DNA of 64,000 nucleotides. Source: Rapidithrix thailandica. Lineage in GTDB: Bacteria; Bacteroidota; Bacteroidia; Cytophagales; Flammeovirgaceae. Made by a program: the position numbers and the translations under genes. Positions 45,076-54,860 of the stretch are shown one piece after another (within the stretch, counting starts at the first letter, position 1; every line of letters starts with the position of its first letter). The notes under the pieces were generated by a model that was not told where the DNA came from, ran no database searches, and was given only the letters and a program-made list of their open reading frames with translations. The stretch is from contig NZ_JBDKWZ010000012.1 of assembly GCF_039710355.1 (NCBI RefSeq), positions 124,001 through 188,000 of the forward strand, read 5' to 3'.

Positions 45076-45302
45076 ATTTGCTTTATAAGATAGATTTATT
45101 GGTTAATTTTTCACTTTCAAACTTCTTTCTCAGGAAATCAAAAAACGCCTCTTCCTTGAGAAACATTTATCCAAGAACAAAATAAGCCGTAATAGGAAGT
45201 GTAATTTACTCCTATTTTCCGGCCTGAATTTTCTTTTGTTCTCTGATGGGTACAAATTTATAATTTAATTCAGCGAAAAAACCAGCAATTCCCCGAAGAA
45301 AT

Positions 45303-46919
45303 TTATTCGGAGACCACTTTGGGGTTGTAACTTAATTTGGAAATGTAAAACACTTCCCGGGATTTATCCTTTATCACGGTGTTTTTAACCTCTTGAATAC
45401 CCACGGTAAGATAGTGGTTCTCAAACCATTTGAACACCCCACCAAACTCCCAATATTCACTTTCCTCCTCCTCTATGATCGTAGGTAAGGTGTGCACTGA
45501 GTCGGCATAGATACTTCCGGAAGTGACAGTATAAGCCAGGACCGTTTCCTGAGGCTGGATAAACACCACTGAATCATCTCGAGAGTATACTTGCAAACTT
45601 TCCAAGGGAAGTTCGAATTCCGTATCTTCCTGGAATTTATAACTGTTGTCCCACAACAAACGCCCTTCTTTATCAAACCCGCAAGCGATGCCATGTACAT
45701 ACTCGAACTTATCAGGCCGGTTTTTTCCGGGCGAAAGATCCATTTCCGCCAAACGGGTAGGCATATACTCTCCATAATAATTATCATAAGAAGAATACGA
45801 GGGGCGGTGTAGATAATACATGGGATCGAGCATACTGCGATAGTAGCGGTTGAGGGAATAAGATTGCATGGGAGAATGGGAATCACGTACCCCTTCGTAA
45901 GACTCAGCTAATAGAATGATCCGGTCTTCGGTTTCCTGTAATTCGTGAACAAACAAATCACTGCTAAGTTTATATATTTTGTCCTTCGCTCTTCTTTTAG
46001 CGATTTTGCGTTCAATCTTTTCTCTCTGATTCGGTTTCAAATATTTAAAATAATTGGACAAATACCCAAAATCATAATACCGGATGCGCTCTTTTTCCTC
46101 GCTCAACTGTTGGGATTTCAGCACGTATATTCCTTGTGCTTTGTCGTCATTTCGCAAAGAATAGGTTCCGAAAATCAGCAACTCTTCGGCTGACTTGGTG
46201 AAGGGGCGGTAGGTCAGCAAATTGACTTTGCGATCGATCAAATAGGGAGAATTGCCAAGTGACTTGCCCTCCAGGTCATAGCGATTGATAAACAAGGTTT
46301 TGCGCCCGGGTATCAACGAACCTTTGAGTAGAACCGTTACCAACCCTTTCGCTTTGTCAACATTCATTTCTTCCAAATCGGCATCCAACTGGTGGATAGA
46401 AGGAAACACCTGAAGGTGTTGTTTACGATGATTGTATGACAAAACACCGGGATGCCCTTTGACCACTCCTCCAAAATAAAACACTCCATTGGCCACCTCA
46501 AAGTGCGTGATATCAAAGTGCCTTAAATTTTGATAGGTAATGATCGATAGTAAACCCGTCCTTAAGTCCACAGTTAAGATTTCATAGTCAAATTCTTTTT
46601 CAGAGGTCAAAATGTACACGATTTCATCTTCCAGACTATAAGCCACCAATTGCGTGGTACTTTTTGTAGGGTGTACTTTTTCCCAAACCTTCTCCAAGTT
46701 GGCATTCAAGAAGGTAAATTGCAGCTCGCGGTTGCCACCTTTTAAAGCCTTTTTACTTTTCAACAAACATAAAACACCATGTTCTTCCGCCGGAATTACT
46801 TTGTAATCTTCACCTAATTTCTCATCAATTTCAAACTCAAAGCGCTTCCGGTCTATTGGCTGGCTGTATACTAGGGAAGTTGTCCAGAATAAAAGGATGA
46901 TGATTGCTATTTTGTTCAT
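45303..46919 (-). CDS. Secreted protein of unknown function, beta-propeller-like
   Basis: 538 residues with a signal peptide (1-19, SLVYSQ). The rest is beta-rich, with repeated strand patterns (EIVYILTSEKEFDYEILTVD, GVFYFGGVVKGHPGVLSYN, EELLIFGTYSLRNDDKAQGI) that could be blades of a propeller, though no repeat consensus is clear. Lys/Arg-rich helix at about 300-320 and a Tyr-rich stretch (YYRSMLDPMYYLHRPSYSSY, 355-375). No lipobox. I do not recognise the family. It is transcribed divergently from the PBP1C gene. Confidence 0.62.
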   Translation of the reverse strand: MNKIAIIILLFWTTSLVYSQPIDRKRFEFEIDEKLGEDYKVIPAEEHGVLCLLKSKKALKGGNRELQFTFLNANLEKVWEKVHPTKSTTQLVAYSLEDEIVYILTSEKEFDYEILTVDLRTGLLSIITYQNLRHFDITHFEVANGVFYFGGVVKGHPGVLSYNHRKQHLQVFPSIHQLDADLEEMNVDKAKGLVTVLLKGSLIPGRKTLFINRYDLEGKSLGNSPYLIDRKVNLLTYRPFTKSAEELLIFGTYSLRNDDKAQGIYVLKSQQLSEEKERIRYYDFGYLSNYFKYLKPNQREKIERKIAKRRAKDKIYKLSSDLFVHELQETEDRIILLAESYEGVRDSHSPMQSYSLNRYYRSMLDPMYYLHRPSYSSYDNYYGEYMPTRLAEMDLSPGKNRPDKFEYVHGIACGFDKEGRLLWDNSYKFQEDTEFELPLESLQVYSRDDSVVFIQPQETVLAYTVTSGSIYADSVHTLPTIIEEEESEYWEFGGVFKWFENHYLTVGIQEVKNTVIKDKSREVFYISKLSYNPKVVSE

Positions 46920-47175
46920 AAGTCAGAATGCATTTATGAGTTAATGATCTTTGGTCATGAGATATAGAATGCGGGCCGGGGCGAACAGCCAAGCGTGTTT
47001 TTTCGATGGATATGGCCCTTCAAACCCTCGCTCTTTTGATAAATTTAAAGAAAATGTGTTATAAAGAATAATATTGCTGAAATTTGTATTTTCCCAAATG
47101 AAGATTTGGTGGACTTGGGCAGAGGTAAAAGTTCAAGGTGCAGTTTTGAAGGTTGCCACTCTATAGAATTAACAC

Positions 47176-49479
47176 ATGAAAAACAAAAAAAAGCTCATAC
47201 TACTCCGCAACTTATTGTTCGGTATATTGGCTTTATTACTGGCATTTATTTGTCTGGACATGGCTTTTCCCTTTCCTGTCCGCTTATCCTATTCCCAAGT
47301 GATCACTTCCCGCAAAGGTGAAATCTTACAGGCCTTTCTCAACCGGGGTGACAAGTGGCGGATGAAAGTCACCTTGGAGGAAGTAAGCCCGGAACTGGTA
47401 GAAGCCTTTCTCAAAAAAGAGGATAAGTACTTTTATTACCACTTAGGAATTAATCCGGTGGCCGTATCCCGGGCTTTTGCCAACAATTTATTAAAAGGGA
47501 AAACTACTTCGGGAGCTTCCACCATCACCATGCAAGTGACCCGTTTGTTGGAACCCAAATCCAGGACATATGCCAACAAATTATGGGAAATGTTCAGATC
47601 CTTTCAACTGGAATGGCATTATTCCAAAGATGAAATTTTTGAAATGTACCTCAACCTGGTACCTTACGGGGGAAATATTGAAGGGGTCAAAGCTGCCTCT
47701 CTCTTGTACTTTGGCACTACTCCCGACAAGCTCAGTATGGCCCAGGTCATGACCTTAGCCATTATCCCGAACCGCCCAACCACCTTAGCCTTAGGGAAAA
47801 ACAACTCTTTGATCGAAAAAGAGCGCAATCAATGGCTAAAACGCTTTCAACAGGCCGGTTTTTTTGCCGATACCGATTACGAAAGTGCCCGGGCCGAACC
47901 CTTGGATGCCTACCGTAGGCCGGCTCCCAAAATCATCCCGCATTTGGCTTCCCGGCTTCATCGAAAATACCCTTTACAACCCAACCTTGCCACCACGATC
48001 AATTCGGAAATGCAACAAAAGGTAGCGCAGATTGTTAAGAACTACTCCCGTAGTGTCAGGCGGTTTGACATTCATAATGCAGCCGTCATGGTAATTGACA
48101 ATGCCAACAGAGAGGTATTAGCCTATGTGGGTTCTCCGGACTTTTATGACAACCAACATGCCGGACAAGTAGACGGGATACAAGCCGTACGTTCTCCGGG
48201 TAGCACGCTCAAACCCCTGTTGTATGCCACCGGATTTGACATGGGCTTATTCACGCCCAAACTAACCATCAACGATGTCCCGATTGACTATGACGGCTAC
48301 AGTCCGGAAAATTTCGATAAAAAATTCCATGGAAAAATCAGTGTGGAAACCGCCTTGGCCAAATCACTTAATGTACCGGCCGTAAAAGCACTTAAACAAA
48401 TAGATGTGCCTGTGTTTATCCAGAAATTGATAGAAAGTGGCTTTGCACAAATTGAAAAAGACAAATACAAACTGGGATATTCCGTGGCTTTGGGAGGGTG
48501 TGGAGTCACCTTAGAAGAGCTCAGTACTTTGTATTGTGCATTCAGCAATGAAGGTGCTTATGCCCCGGTACGTTACCTTCAAAACGAAAGAGACTCCGTG
48601 TCACAACGTCAGGTGTTGTCTCCTGCCGCAACCTATATGACCACAGAAATCCTCACTCAATTAGAGCGACCGGATTTGCCTAACAATTATCAAAGTAGTA
48701 GTAATGTGCCCAAAGTAGCCTGGAAAACCGGCACATCCTATGGCCGGAGAGACGCCTGGAGTATCGGGTATAATAAAGACTTTACCATTGGCATTTGGGT
48801 TGGCAATTTCAGCGGTAATGGGGTCAGAGAGCTTACCGGTTCCCAAATAGCCACCCCCTTGTTATTTAAGCTTTTTCATACGATCGATTACAATAGTAAA
48901 AAGGAATGGTTCGGCATGCCGGAAGATATGCAATTCCGCCTGGTTTGCAGTGAAAGCGGGCGCATACCCGACCACAGTTGTAAACACCAAATCACGGATT
49001 ATTTTATCCCTCTGATTTCCCACAACCAACAATGTACGCATCAGAAGTTGTATTTCACCCAACCGGATGGGAATTACACCTATTGTAACCAATGTTTACC
49101 CCCGGCAGGATATACGAAAAAACTCTATCCTAACTATCCTCCGGAACTTATTGCCTACTTTGAAACGGAAAAGATACCTTATGCCAAGGTGCCTCCTCAC
49201 AACCCTTCATGCAAACGGATATTCCCCAATAAACCTCCGGCAATCGTTTCGCCGGTGGAGGGACGCGAGTACATTTTGCCTGAAAAAGACACACAATTAA
49301 TGCTTAAATGCAACGCTTCGGGGGATGTGGCTTATGTATATTGGTATATCAACAATCAATTTTACAAAAAATCCGCAGCTACGGAAAAGGTCTTTTTCAC
49401 TCCTCCCAAAGGCAAGGTTAAAATATCGTGCAGTGATGATAAAGGGAGAAACAGTGATATTGTAGTTCAAGTGATTTAG
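47176..49479 (+). CDS. pbpC: Penicillin-binding protein 1C
   Basis: 767 residues. Bifunctional peptidoglycan synthase: membrane anchor (about 10-30), GT51 glycosyltransferase (about 60-230; catalytic Glu82 in KKEDKYFY, TSGASTITMQVTRLL), then the transpeptidase domain (about 290-560) with SxxK Ser343-Lys346 (SPGSTLKPL), SLN motif and KTGTS (517-521). The C-terminal BiPBP_C domain (about 680-767) is typical of PBP1C. In E. coli pbpC lies next to an alpha-2-macroglobulin gene; here it does not. Ends with a shared terminator. Confidence 0.95.
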   Translation: MKNKKKLILLRNLLFGILALLLAFICLDMAFPFPVRLSYSQVITSRKGEILQAFLNRGDKWRMKVTLEEVSPELVEAFLKKEDKYFYYHLGINPVAVSRAFANNLLKGKTTSGASTITMQVTRLLEPKSRTYANKLWEMFRSFQLEWHYSKDEIFEMYLNLVPYGGNIEGVKAASLLYFGTTPDKLSMAQVMTLAIIPNRPTTLALGKNNSLIEKERNQWLKRFQQAGFFADTDYESARAEPLDAYRRPAPKIIPHLASRLHRKYPLQPNLATTINSEMQQKVAQIVKNYSRSVRRFDIHNAAVMVIDNANREVLAYVGSPDFYDNQHAGQVDGIQAVRSPGSTLKPLLYATGFDMGLFTPKLTINDVPIDYDGYSPENFDKKFHGKISVETALAKSLNVPAVKALKQIDVPVFIQKLIESGFAQIEKDKYKLGYSVALGGCGVTLEELSTLYCAFSNEGAYAPVRYLQNERDSVSQRQVLSPAATYMTTEILTQLERPDLPNNYQSSSNVPKVAWKTGTSYGRRDAWSIGYNKDFTIGIWVGNFSGNGVRELTGSQIATPLLFKLFHTIDYNSKKEWFGMPEDMQFRLVCSESGRIPDHSCKHQITDYFIPLISHNQQCTHQKLYFTQPDGNYTYCNQCLPPAGYTKKLYPNYPPELIAYFETEKIPYAKVPPHNPSCKRIFPNKPPAIVSPVEGREYILPEKDTQLMLKCNASGDVAYVYWYINNQFYKKSAATEKVFFTPPKGKVKISCSDDKGRNSDIVVQVI

Positions 49480-49570
49480 CGTATGTTAAAATTCTTTTTG
49501 AGGATGAAAATTTTCAGCCCAAAAGGTGAAATTTAAACATACTCTTAATTAGAAGATACTTTTCGGGCAT

Positions 49571-49608
49571 AAAAAAACGATCAGCCACCTGAATGATGGC
49601 TGACCGTT
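49571..49608. terminator. Bidirectional terminator between pbpC and the cytochrome gene
   Basis: Arms AACGATCAGCCA and TGGCTGACCGTT (11 of 12 pair) with a seven-T run on the minus strand side. It serves mainly the cytochrome/sulfite-oxidase unit. Confidence 0.75.
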
Positions 49609-49624
49609 CCATTTTTCACATCTC

Positions 49625-50050
49625 TCAATCTTTCAATTCATACCACTCAATATCCTTGAGACGAGCCCTGCGCCCTGTCATTTTGGGAGCATAATGTTTG
49701 GCCAGGTAGTCTAGAATCAATTCTTCATTCGGACCTAAGTCCCATAAATTTTGACTTTCTTGCATCCACCGGATCATCTCTTTCCAACCATCGCGGGATG
49801 CGCGATTTTGCGTCACCAAGTTGGCCGAATGGCAGGCAATACAGTTCGCCCTGACCATCTGAAAACCGGTATCAATAACCAAACCCGTAGCCGAGTCAAT
49901 GTCAAAAACCTCTTCTTTCACTACTTCAGTTTCCACAGGTTTTTCTTCGGCTTGTTCATCTTTCCGGCTTGTGTCATCCGTACAGGCATACCAACCTAAG
50001 GCCAACACCAGAAAGAAAAAAAGTTGCTTTATTTTTAAATATTTATGCAT
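49625..50050 (-). CDS. Lipoprotein cytochrome c, likely sulfite oxidase partner
   Basis: 141 residues. Signal with lipobox GWYAC (Cys23 lipidated), an acidic linker (about 28-50), then one c-type haem site CIACH (Cys70, Cys73, His74); Met124 in APKMTG is the likely second ligand. It should be a membrane-tethered periplasmic electron acceptor. The molybdenum sulfite-oxidase-type gene lies 91 bases upstream on the same strand, and such cytochromes (SorB-like) take the electrons in known systems. Co-transcription is likely. Confidence 0.85.
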   Translation of the reverse strand: MHKYLKIKQLFFFLVLALGWYACTDDTSRKDEQAEEKPVETEVVKEEVFDIDSATGLVIDTGFQMVRANCIACHSANLVTQNRASRDGWKEMIRWMQESQNLWDLGPNEELILDYLAKHYAPKMTGRRARLKDIEWYELKD

Positions 50051-50141
50051 TCTGAATTCGGAAAGTTATGTATGAACGATTGAAAAAACCATTGCCCTAA
50101 TTTATAAACCGAACAAATCAATTCGGTAAAAGAGGGGGGCA

Positions 50142-51395
50142 TTAGGCCAATACTTTTACCGCTATCCGGTGGCAGGCATTGTTCAAATAGCCTTTGGGGT
50201 TCCAACCCGGTACCACCATTGGTTGAGCTTTGCCTTCGCTATCGGTGGCTTTTGCCCAAACTTCATAATAACCTTCTTCTGGGAATTCTACTTCGGCCTT
50301 CCAATGTTGCCAAGCCAGGCGGTTTTTCGGTTGTGCTAATTCACAAACCTGCCAAGTCGCACCAAAATCAATGGATACCTCCATTTTGTTTACGTTCAAA
50401 TCCCCGGCCCAGGCATGCCCCCTCACCTCCATTGTTCGTTTTTGCTTCAGTACGGCTCCGCTTTTCGGATAAGTAATCAGCGACTTCACCGGCATGGACT
50501 CAATTATCTTCATGTCTTCCTCTTTCACTACGGTTCCCGGTTCTACAGGGATGCGAGGCACCCGGTAGGAGTCCCCGCCCATTTTCGGGCCATCATGTAC
50601 TTTATCTCTCACTACGATTTTGTCCAACCATTTTCCGGAGGTAGAGGCCGGCCAACCGCCAAATACCAGGCGCAAGGGGTACCCGTGAAGTACGGGAAGG
50701 TCTTGCCCGTTAATTGCCCAAGCGATCAATGACTCTTCCTCCAAGGCTTTTTGGATAGGTACCCCCCGGCTGATCACCGTCTTTTTGCTGTCACCACTCA
50801 AATGTACATCCTTGCCATAGTACCCGATGTATACCGCATTACTTTTGATTCCTACATACTCCAATACATCTTTCAAACGTACACCTGTCCACTCAGGGCT
50901 ACCCACGGCTCCGGTAGACCATTGGTTTCCTTTAGCAGGAGGGTTCATCTCACTCCGTCCGTTTCCTCCGCATTCAATGGTCAGTTGGTAAGTATAGTGT
51001 TTAAACTTTGTTTTCAGATCTTTGAGAGAAAGCGTAACTTCTTTTTCTACCGATTCCCCTGCTATGGTTAAGGTCCAGTTTTCCTCGTCTATTTTTGAAG
51101 GGGGGTGCCCATTGTTCCGGACAAATAACAAATCGGCCGGAGTAACTTTATCATCCAATAAGTGAGGAGGCGTTTCCATATTCCATGGCCGGTCGTTCAA
51201 TATCACCAGTTCAGGATGTTTGCCTTCCGGCACTTTGCCCGCAAAATTCCCCAAAGCCAAAGGCTCTGTGCCTTTGGGAAGTTTGTTCGCAAACACTACA
51301 TTCAAACCCATCAGCGTTCCCGCTCCACTAAGCGCAGTGGCAGCTAAAAATTTTCTCCGGTTAAAACCCTTGTTTTCAGAATTTTCTTTTTTCAT
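50142..51395 (-). CDS. Tat-exported molybdenum sulfite oxidase (SorA-like)
   Basis: 417 residues. The twin-arginine signal FNRRKFLAATALSGAG (11-26) directs folded export. The molybdopterin domain has IECGGNGRSEM with Cys142 as Mo ligand and the WSTGAVGSPEWTGVRLKDVL region; the Mo-co dimerisation domain follows (about 300-417; YPKSGAVLKQKRTMEVRGHA). Expected reaction: sulfite to sulfate in the periplasm with electrons passed to the cytochrome encoded next (49625). The family also includes protein-methionine-sulfoxide reductases, but the dimerisation domain and cytochrome partner favour sulfite oxidation. Confidence 0.9.
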   Translation of the reverse strand: MKKENSENKGFNRRKFLAATALSGAGTLMGLNVVFANKLPKGTEPLALGNFAGKVPEGKHPELVILNDRPWNMETPPHLLDDKVTPADLLFVRNNGHPPSKIDEENWTLTIAGESVEKEVTLSLKDLKTKFKHYTYQLTIECGGNGRSEMNPPAKGNQWSTGAVGSPEWTGVRLKDVLEYVGIKSNAVYIGYYGKDVHLSGDSKKTVISRGVPIQKALEEESLIAWAINGQDLPVLHGYPLRLVFGGWPASTSGKWLDKIVVRDKVHDGPKMGGDSYRVPRIPVEPGTVVKEEDMKIIESMPVKSLITYPKSGAVLKQKRTMEVRGHAWAGDLNVNKMEVSIDFGATWQVCELAQPKNRLAWQHWKAEVEFPEEGYYEVWAKATDSEGKAQPMVVPGWNPKGYLNNACHRIAVKVLA

Positions 51396-51739
51396 TTTCT
51401 CTAAAAAACTAATTTTTTATTTTACACTTTTAGCACTAGAAGATAGCATAGTATCTCCCCTTTTTGACAGCGAAGTATTCAGATTGGTTTTGAGAAAAAA
51501 TAGACAATCACTGCCTTTCATGGGCAGCGGTTTGTTTTTGAGTGAAGGGCGTTAATTAGTAGCAAGCAGATCATACCACTTTGCTAACAAGGTATTCATT
51601 GACTCTACAAATAAATTGCCCCAACAGCGAAACTCCAAATTTATGGTAGGCTTGTAAATAGGATTTTATAAACTCTTCCTTTCTTCAAAGGTTGTTGTAA
51701 CTCCAAAGGATACATCAGGGCGGTTCTTTTCTATGCTTT
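51396..51739. other. 344-base intergenic region
   Basis: It lies between the sulfite oxidase and a barrel gene, both minus. AT-rich and without a supported gene. A TAAATTTG (TAnnTTTG) on the minus strand near 51643 is 240 bases before the sulfite oxidase ATG and may be chance. No operator is seen. Confidence 0.35.
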
Positions 51740-52423
51740 TCATCTTAATACCCTTCCGGCCATTCCTCCGGAGGCATAGCGGGAACCGAACAAGTAACCG
51801 GCTGACACTTTAAAGGAAAAGGTACGCTCTTTGTAATTGGGCAGAACTGCCGGATCGATAATGTTACGCAAGCCGGCATTGAGCCGGACATCCACCAAAA
51901 AACTTCCCGTCTGGGTAGGAATTAATGTTCCGAGGCCAAAATTGATGAAGTAATTTACAGGTTTGTACTGTTTTTTCAAGTTCATTTTCTGCCGGGACTT
52001 TGCCGTTAGCACTAACTCTGTAGCGCCTATTAAATGCGCATAAGATCCTCCTGTAAGCATGTACCATTTCGGGCTGAATTGCCATTTCAACAAAAGCGGC
52101 AACTCGATATAATGTAACTGTTTGGTATATACCTCATAGTCGCTGTTGCCCTGAATACCATACGGACGATATGCTCTTCCTCCTTGGTTAGAATAAGCGA
52201 TCTCAGGCTGTAAACTGAATTTCTTATTGAGGTAATAACTTACAAAAACCCCTCCGGCAAAGCCTCCTTTGATTTTATAACTACCCAAGCCTCCTTCTCC
52301 CAAGCTTTCTAATTGGGCCATATTAACCCCCAGCCGAAAACCCATTGCTACTTTTTGTCCTTGTCCATAACCGGGCAAACCTACCCAACATAAAAGTATA
52401 CACAGCAATACAATCTTCCTCAT
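51740..52423 (-). CDS. Outer-membrane beta-barrel (porin-like, PorT-type) protein
   Basis: 227 residues from ATG 52423 (MRKIVLLCILLCWVGLPGYG), which gives a proper signal peptide; an ATG five codons upstream is less likely. Eight-strand barrel pattern: FRLGVNMAQLESLGEGG, AGGVFVSYYLNKKFSLQPEI, YIELPLLLKWQFSPKWYMLT, FSFKVSAGYLFGSRYASGG. This matches the OMP_b-brl_2 family common in Bacteroidota. Role unknown. Confidence 0.82.
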   Translation of the reverse strand: MRKIVLLCILLCWVGLPGYGQGQKVAMGFRLGVNMAQLESLGEGGLGSYKIKGGFAGGVFVSYYLNKKFSLQPEIAYSNQGGRAYRPYGIQGNSDYEVYTKQLHYIELPLLLKWQFSPKWYMLTGGSYAHLIGATELVLTAKSRQKMNLKKQYKPVNYFINFGLGTLIPTQTGSFLVDVRLNAGLRNIIDPAVLPNYKERTFSFKVSAGYLFGSRYASGGMAGRVLR

Positions 52424-52596
52424 AGGCTTATCATTCAAATCAGGTAAACAGGCAAGAAATAGTTAATTGCAAGATCAATCGTATATAGCCCGATTAACTT
52501 ATTCAAATTAACCTTTATTCGCCTAAATTCCAAGGCGAATCTTTCTTGAAAAACTTATCTATTCGAAGAAGAGGCAGGTGATTTTTTTAATCATAC

Positions 52597-52632
52597 AAAA
52601 ACCCTTCAAGCGTACAGCTACGCCAGAAGGGT
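52597..52632 (-). terminator. Hairpin after the Spy-like gene
   Basis: Outer arms ACCCTTC and GAAGGGT with an inner stem GCGTA/TACGC; TTTTG follows on the minus strand. It lies about 50 bases beyond the stop at 52682. Confidence 0.55.
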
Positions 52633-52681
52633 GAGTCATTTTTGAGTTTATAAAATCTTTTTGCTACTCGCCGGTAGCTGC

Positions 52682-53077
52682 TTAGTTTTTACCACGACCT
52701 TTTTTCCTTCCCCGGTTTCCTTTACCTTGTTCTTTTTGTAACTTTACGTACTGCCCATACTGCTCTTCTGTCATGATAGCTTTAAACTCCTCTCTCTTTT
52801 GCTTTCGTAACGCTTTCATTTCGGCACGCATGGCTTCCCTATCCTCTTGATTACTTTGTCGCTTTTCCTGCATCAGTTTTGCATAACGCAAGTTGATTTC
52901 TTGTATCTTCGATTTTTGATCTTCGCTGAATGAAGTGATTTGACTAAAAAGATGTTCGCTCTGCCGTTTGGCTCTCGCTTCCGGACCGGGATTTCCCTTT
53001 CTTCCCTGAGCAAAGCTCAGCTGCATCACCATCATGGAAAATAATAGGATTCCGACTACTCTAAGTAAATTTTTCAT
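52682..53077 (-). CDS. Small periplasmic Spy/CpxP-like helical protein
   Basis: 131 residues with a signal peptide (1-23, SFAQ). The mature part is highly charged helix (KRQSEHLFSQITSFSEDQKS, REAMRAEMKALRKQKREEF) with an LTxxQ-like repeat (SFSEDQ, MTEEQYGQY) and a basic Gly-Arg-Lys tail. This resembles Spy/CpxP chaperones and DUF4890 proteins of Bacteroidota. Periplasmic chaperone or metal-stress sensor roles are family inference. Confidence 0.75.
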   Translation of the reverse strand: MKNLLRVVGILLFSMMVMQLSFAQGRKGNPGPEARAKRQSEHLFSQITSFSEDQKSKIQEINLRYAKLMQEKRQSNQEDREAMRAEMKALRKQKREEFKAIMTEEQYGQYVKLQKEQGKGNRGRKKGRGKN

Positions 53078-53395
53078 ACTGATATTCTTTTATTGATTAC
53101 AGAGCGAAAATAAAGGCGGAACACATCCGGCAAAAAAATATTCAACCTATAGCATTTTTCTTTCAGCAAACCGCCTGTTTTTTTCAATTAAGCATCCGGA
53201 CTGTTTACCAAAAGCAGAGAGATGCTTCTCTTCTCAAGGCTACAGATTTTATTAAATTTTCAACCCAAATAAAACCCTAAAAATCAATAATTTATACCAA
53301 TTTGCAAAGTTTTTTTTATTTTCATAAAACTTTTTCTGCCTCACTTGCATCTTATAGCCAAACTTAATACCCGTATGTAGAAACTTTACTAAACT
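53078..53395. other. 318-base divergent intergenic region
   Basis: It lies between the Spy-like gene (minus) and the ECF sigma operon (plus). Strong A and T runs and no gene. An ECF-type self-promoter would be expected here, but I cannot define one by eye. Confidence 0.35.
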
Positions 53396-54004
53396 GTGAG
53401 CCTGAATTCAACTTCATTAGTCGAAAAAGCCTGTCAAGGAAACCAAGCCGCTTTTAATAAGCTGGTGAATTTATGGTATCAACGGGTGTATAACTTTTGC
53501 TTCAATTATTTCTCTGACCATGACCGGGCAATGGAAGCAACGCAAAAAACATTTATTGCCCTGCACCAACACCTGCCGTCCTTGCAAAAACCCAACTTAT
53601 TCAAAAGTTGGTTGTACCGGATCGCTATTAATTTTTGTCACGAGGAAGAACGGAAGCAAAAGCGTAGAGGCTGGTTCTTCTGGAACACTACGGAAAAATC
53701 CGGAGAAGGAAAAACCAACACTTCCTGGACGAGCACATTGCCTAATCCGGAGGAGGCATTACAACAACAAGAGTTGGCAAGCCTTCTGGCAAAAGCATTG
53801 AAGAGCTTGCCGGAAGAACAACGGGTAGTGGTAATCATGAAAGAATATGAAGGCTTAAAGTTTAAAGAAATTGCAGAGGTCTTAAAAATGTCTGAAAACA
53901 CGGTAAAATCCCGGATGTACTACGGCTTGAAGGCTCTGAGAAAAATTTTGGAAAAATGGAATATTCACCAAGAAAATATTGACTATGGCGCGCAAACCCG
54001 ATGA
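53396..54004 (+). CDS. ECF-type RNA polymerase sigma factor
   Basis: 202 residues starting at GTG 53396. Region 2 (about 12-80; NKLVNLWYQRVYNFCFNYFS, AMEATQKTFIALHQHLPSL) and region 4 (about 130-185; LPEEQRVVVIMKEYEGLKFK, MSENTVKSRMYYGLKALRK) are intact, so it should bind core polymerase and -35/-10 promoters. It is followed by an overlapping anti-sigma-like membrane gene (20-base overlap), the classic sigma/anti-sigma pairing. It probably controls a cell-envelope response. Confidence 0.92.
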   Translation: MSLNSTSLVEKACQGNQAAFNKLVNLWYQRVYNFCFNYFSDHDRAMEATQKTFIALHQHLPSLQKPNLFKSWLYRIAINFCHEEERKQKRRGWFFWNTTEKSGEGKTNTSWTSTLPNPEEALQQQELASLLAKALKSLPEEQRVVVIMKEYEGLKFKEIAEVLKMSENTVKSRMYYGLKALRKILEKWNIHQENIDYGAQTR

Positions 54005-54860
54005 AGCATTGTTGATGGCTTATCTATACGATGAATTGGATAATCCACAAAGAGAAGAGGTGGCTGCGTACTTACAAGCCCACCCGGAAGTTGCTGAGGA
54101 GTTAAACCGACTAAACGAAACTCGCCAGTGGTTGCAAAAGGCTCCCATACATACTCCCAAAGAGCCTTTTGTTGTCACAGGAGAGACAAGTGCCTTTACC
54201 ACTTCCAACCGGGTTTCCCACCGGGTCTCCAACCGGGTCAAAAACGCCCGATTATGGCAATGGTGGGCCAGTGTGGCCGCTGCTTTGTTGGTCATGTTAA
54301 TTGCGGGTATCTGGTCAAACGTGCGAGTTTCCTGGAAAGCCAAATCATTGATGATCAGCTTTGCCGATGTACCGGAACCCGTAGCCGCATCGATTAATAT
54401 TTTGGAACTTCTTCAAAAACCGGAGGCCGAAAAATACATTCAAAACGAAGTGGTAAAAGTAGTATATGCCGAAAATGACAGTCTGAAACAAGAATTAAAC
54501 CGACTGGAACAATTGGTCGCAAACCGGCAAGTGGCCCCTTCCGGCCCAACCAAAATCATCAAAGAAGAGGTGGATATGCGTAAAATCGAAGACTTGATCA
54601 AAAATTCCCAGAAAGAAAATTACCGCTTTATCCTCGGCCTGGTAGAAGCCAGCAACCAAAAACAACGTGAAAATATGGTGCAACTGACCGAACAGTTGAT
54701 AAAGAAAATACACAGTCAACGCAAGGACGATTTGGATGCCATTCAAACGGCATATAACAACCTGTTGTTTTCCACCAATACTCGTCAAGAGGAAACCGAC
54801 TTGATTTTAAGCCAATTGATTTCTCAAATGAATTATAAAGAACACAATGGATATGAATAA
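53985..54860 (+). CDS. Membrane anti-sigma factor-like protein
   Basis: 291 residues from ATG 53985, within the last 20 bases of the sigma gene. The N-terminal cytoplasmic helix bundle (LLMAYLYDELDNPQREEVAA) is of the anti-sigma type but lacks the HxxxCxxC zinc motif. One membrane helix (WWASVAAALLVMLIAGIW, about 102-119) is followed by a periplasmic part rich in coiled coil (ENDSLKQELNRLEQLVANRQ, SNQKQRENMVQLTEQLIKK). It would hold the sigma factor until an outside signal arrives. Its end overlaps the next gene by 14 bases, so the three are translationally coupled. Confidence 0.82.
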   Translation: MARKPDEALLMAYLYDELDNPQREEVAAYLQAHPEVAEELNRLNETRQWLQKAPIHTPKEPFVVTGETSAFTTSNRVSHRVSNRVKNARLWQWWASVAAALLVMLIAGIWSNVRVSWKAKSLMISFADVPEPVAASINILELLQKPEAEKYIQNEVVKVVYAENDSLKQELNRLEQLVANRQVAPSGPTKIIKEEVDMRKIEDLIKNSQKENYRFILGLVEASNQKQRENMVQLTEQLIKKIHSQRKDDLDAIQTAYNNLLFSTNTRQEETDLILSQLISQMNYKEHNGYE

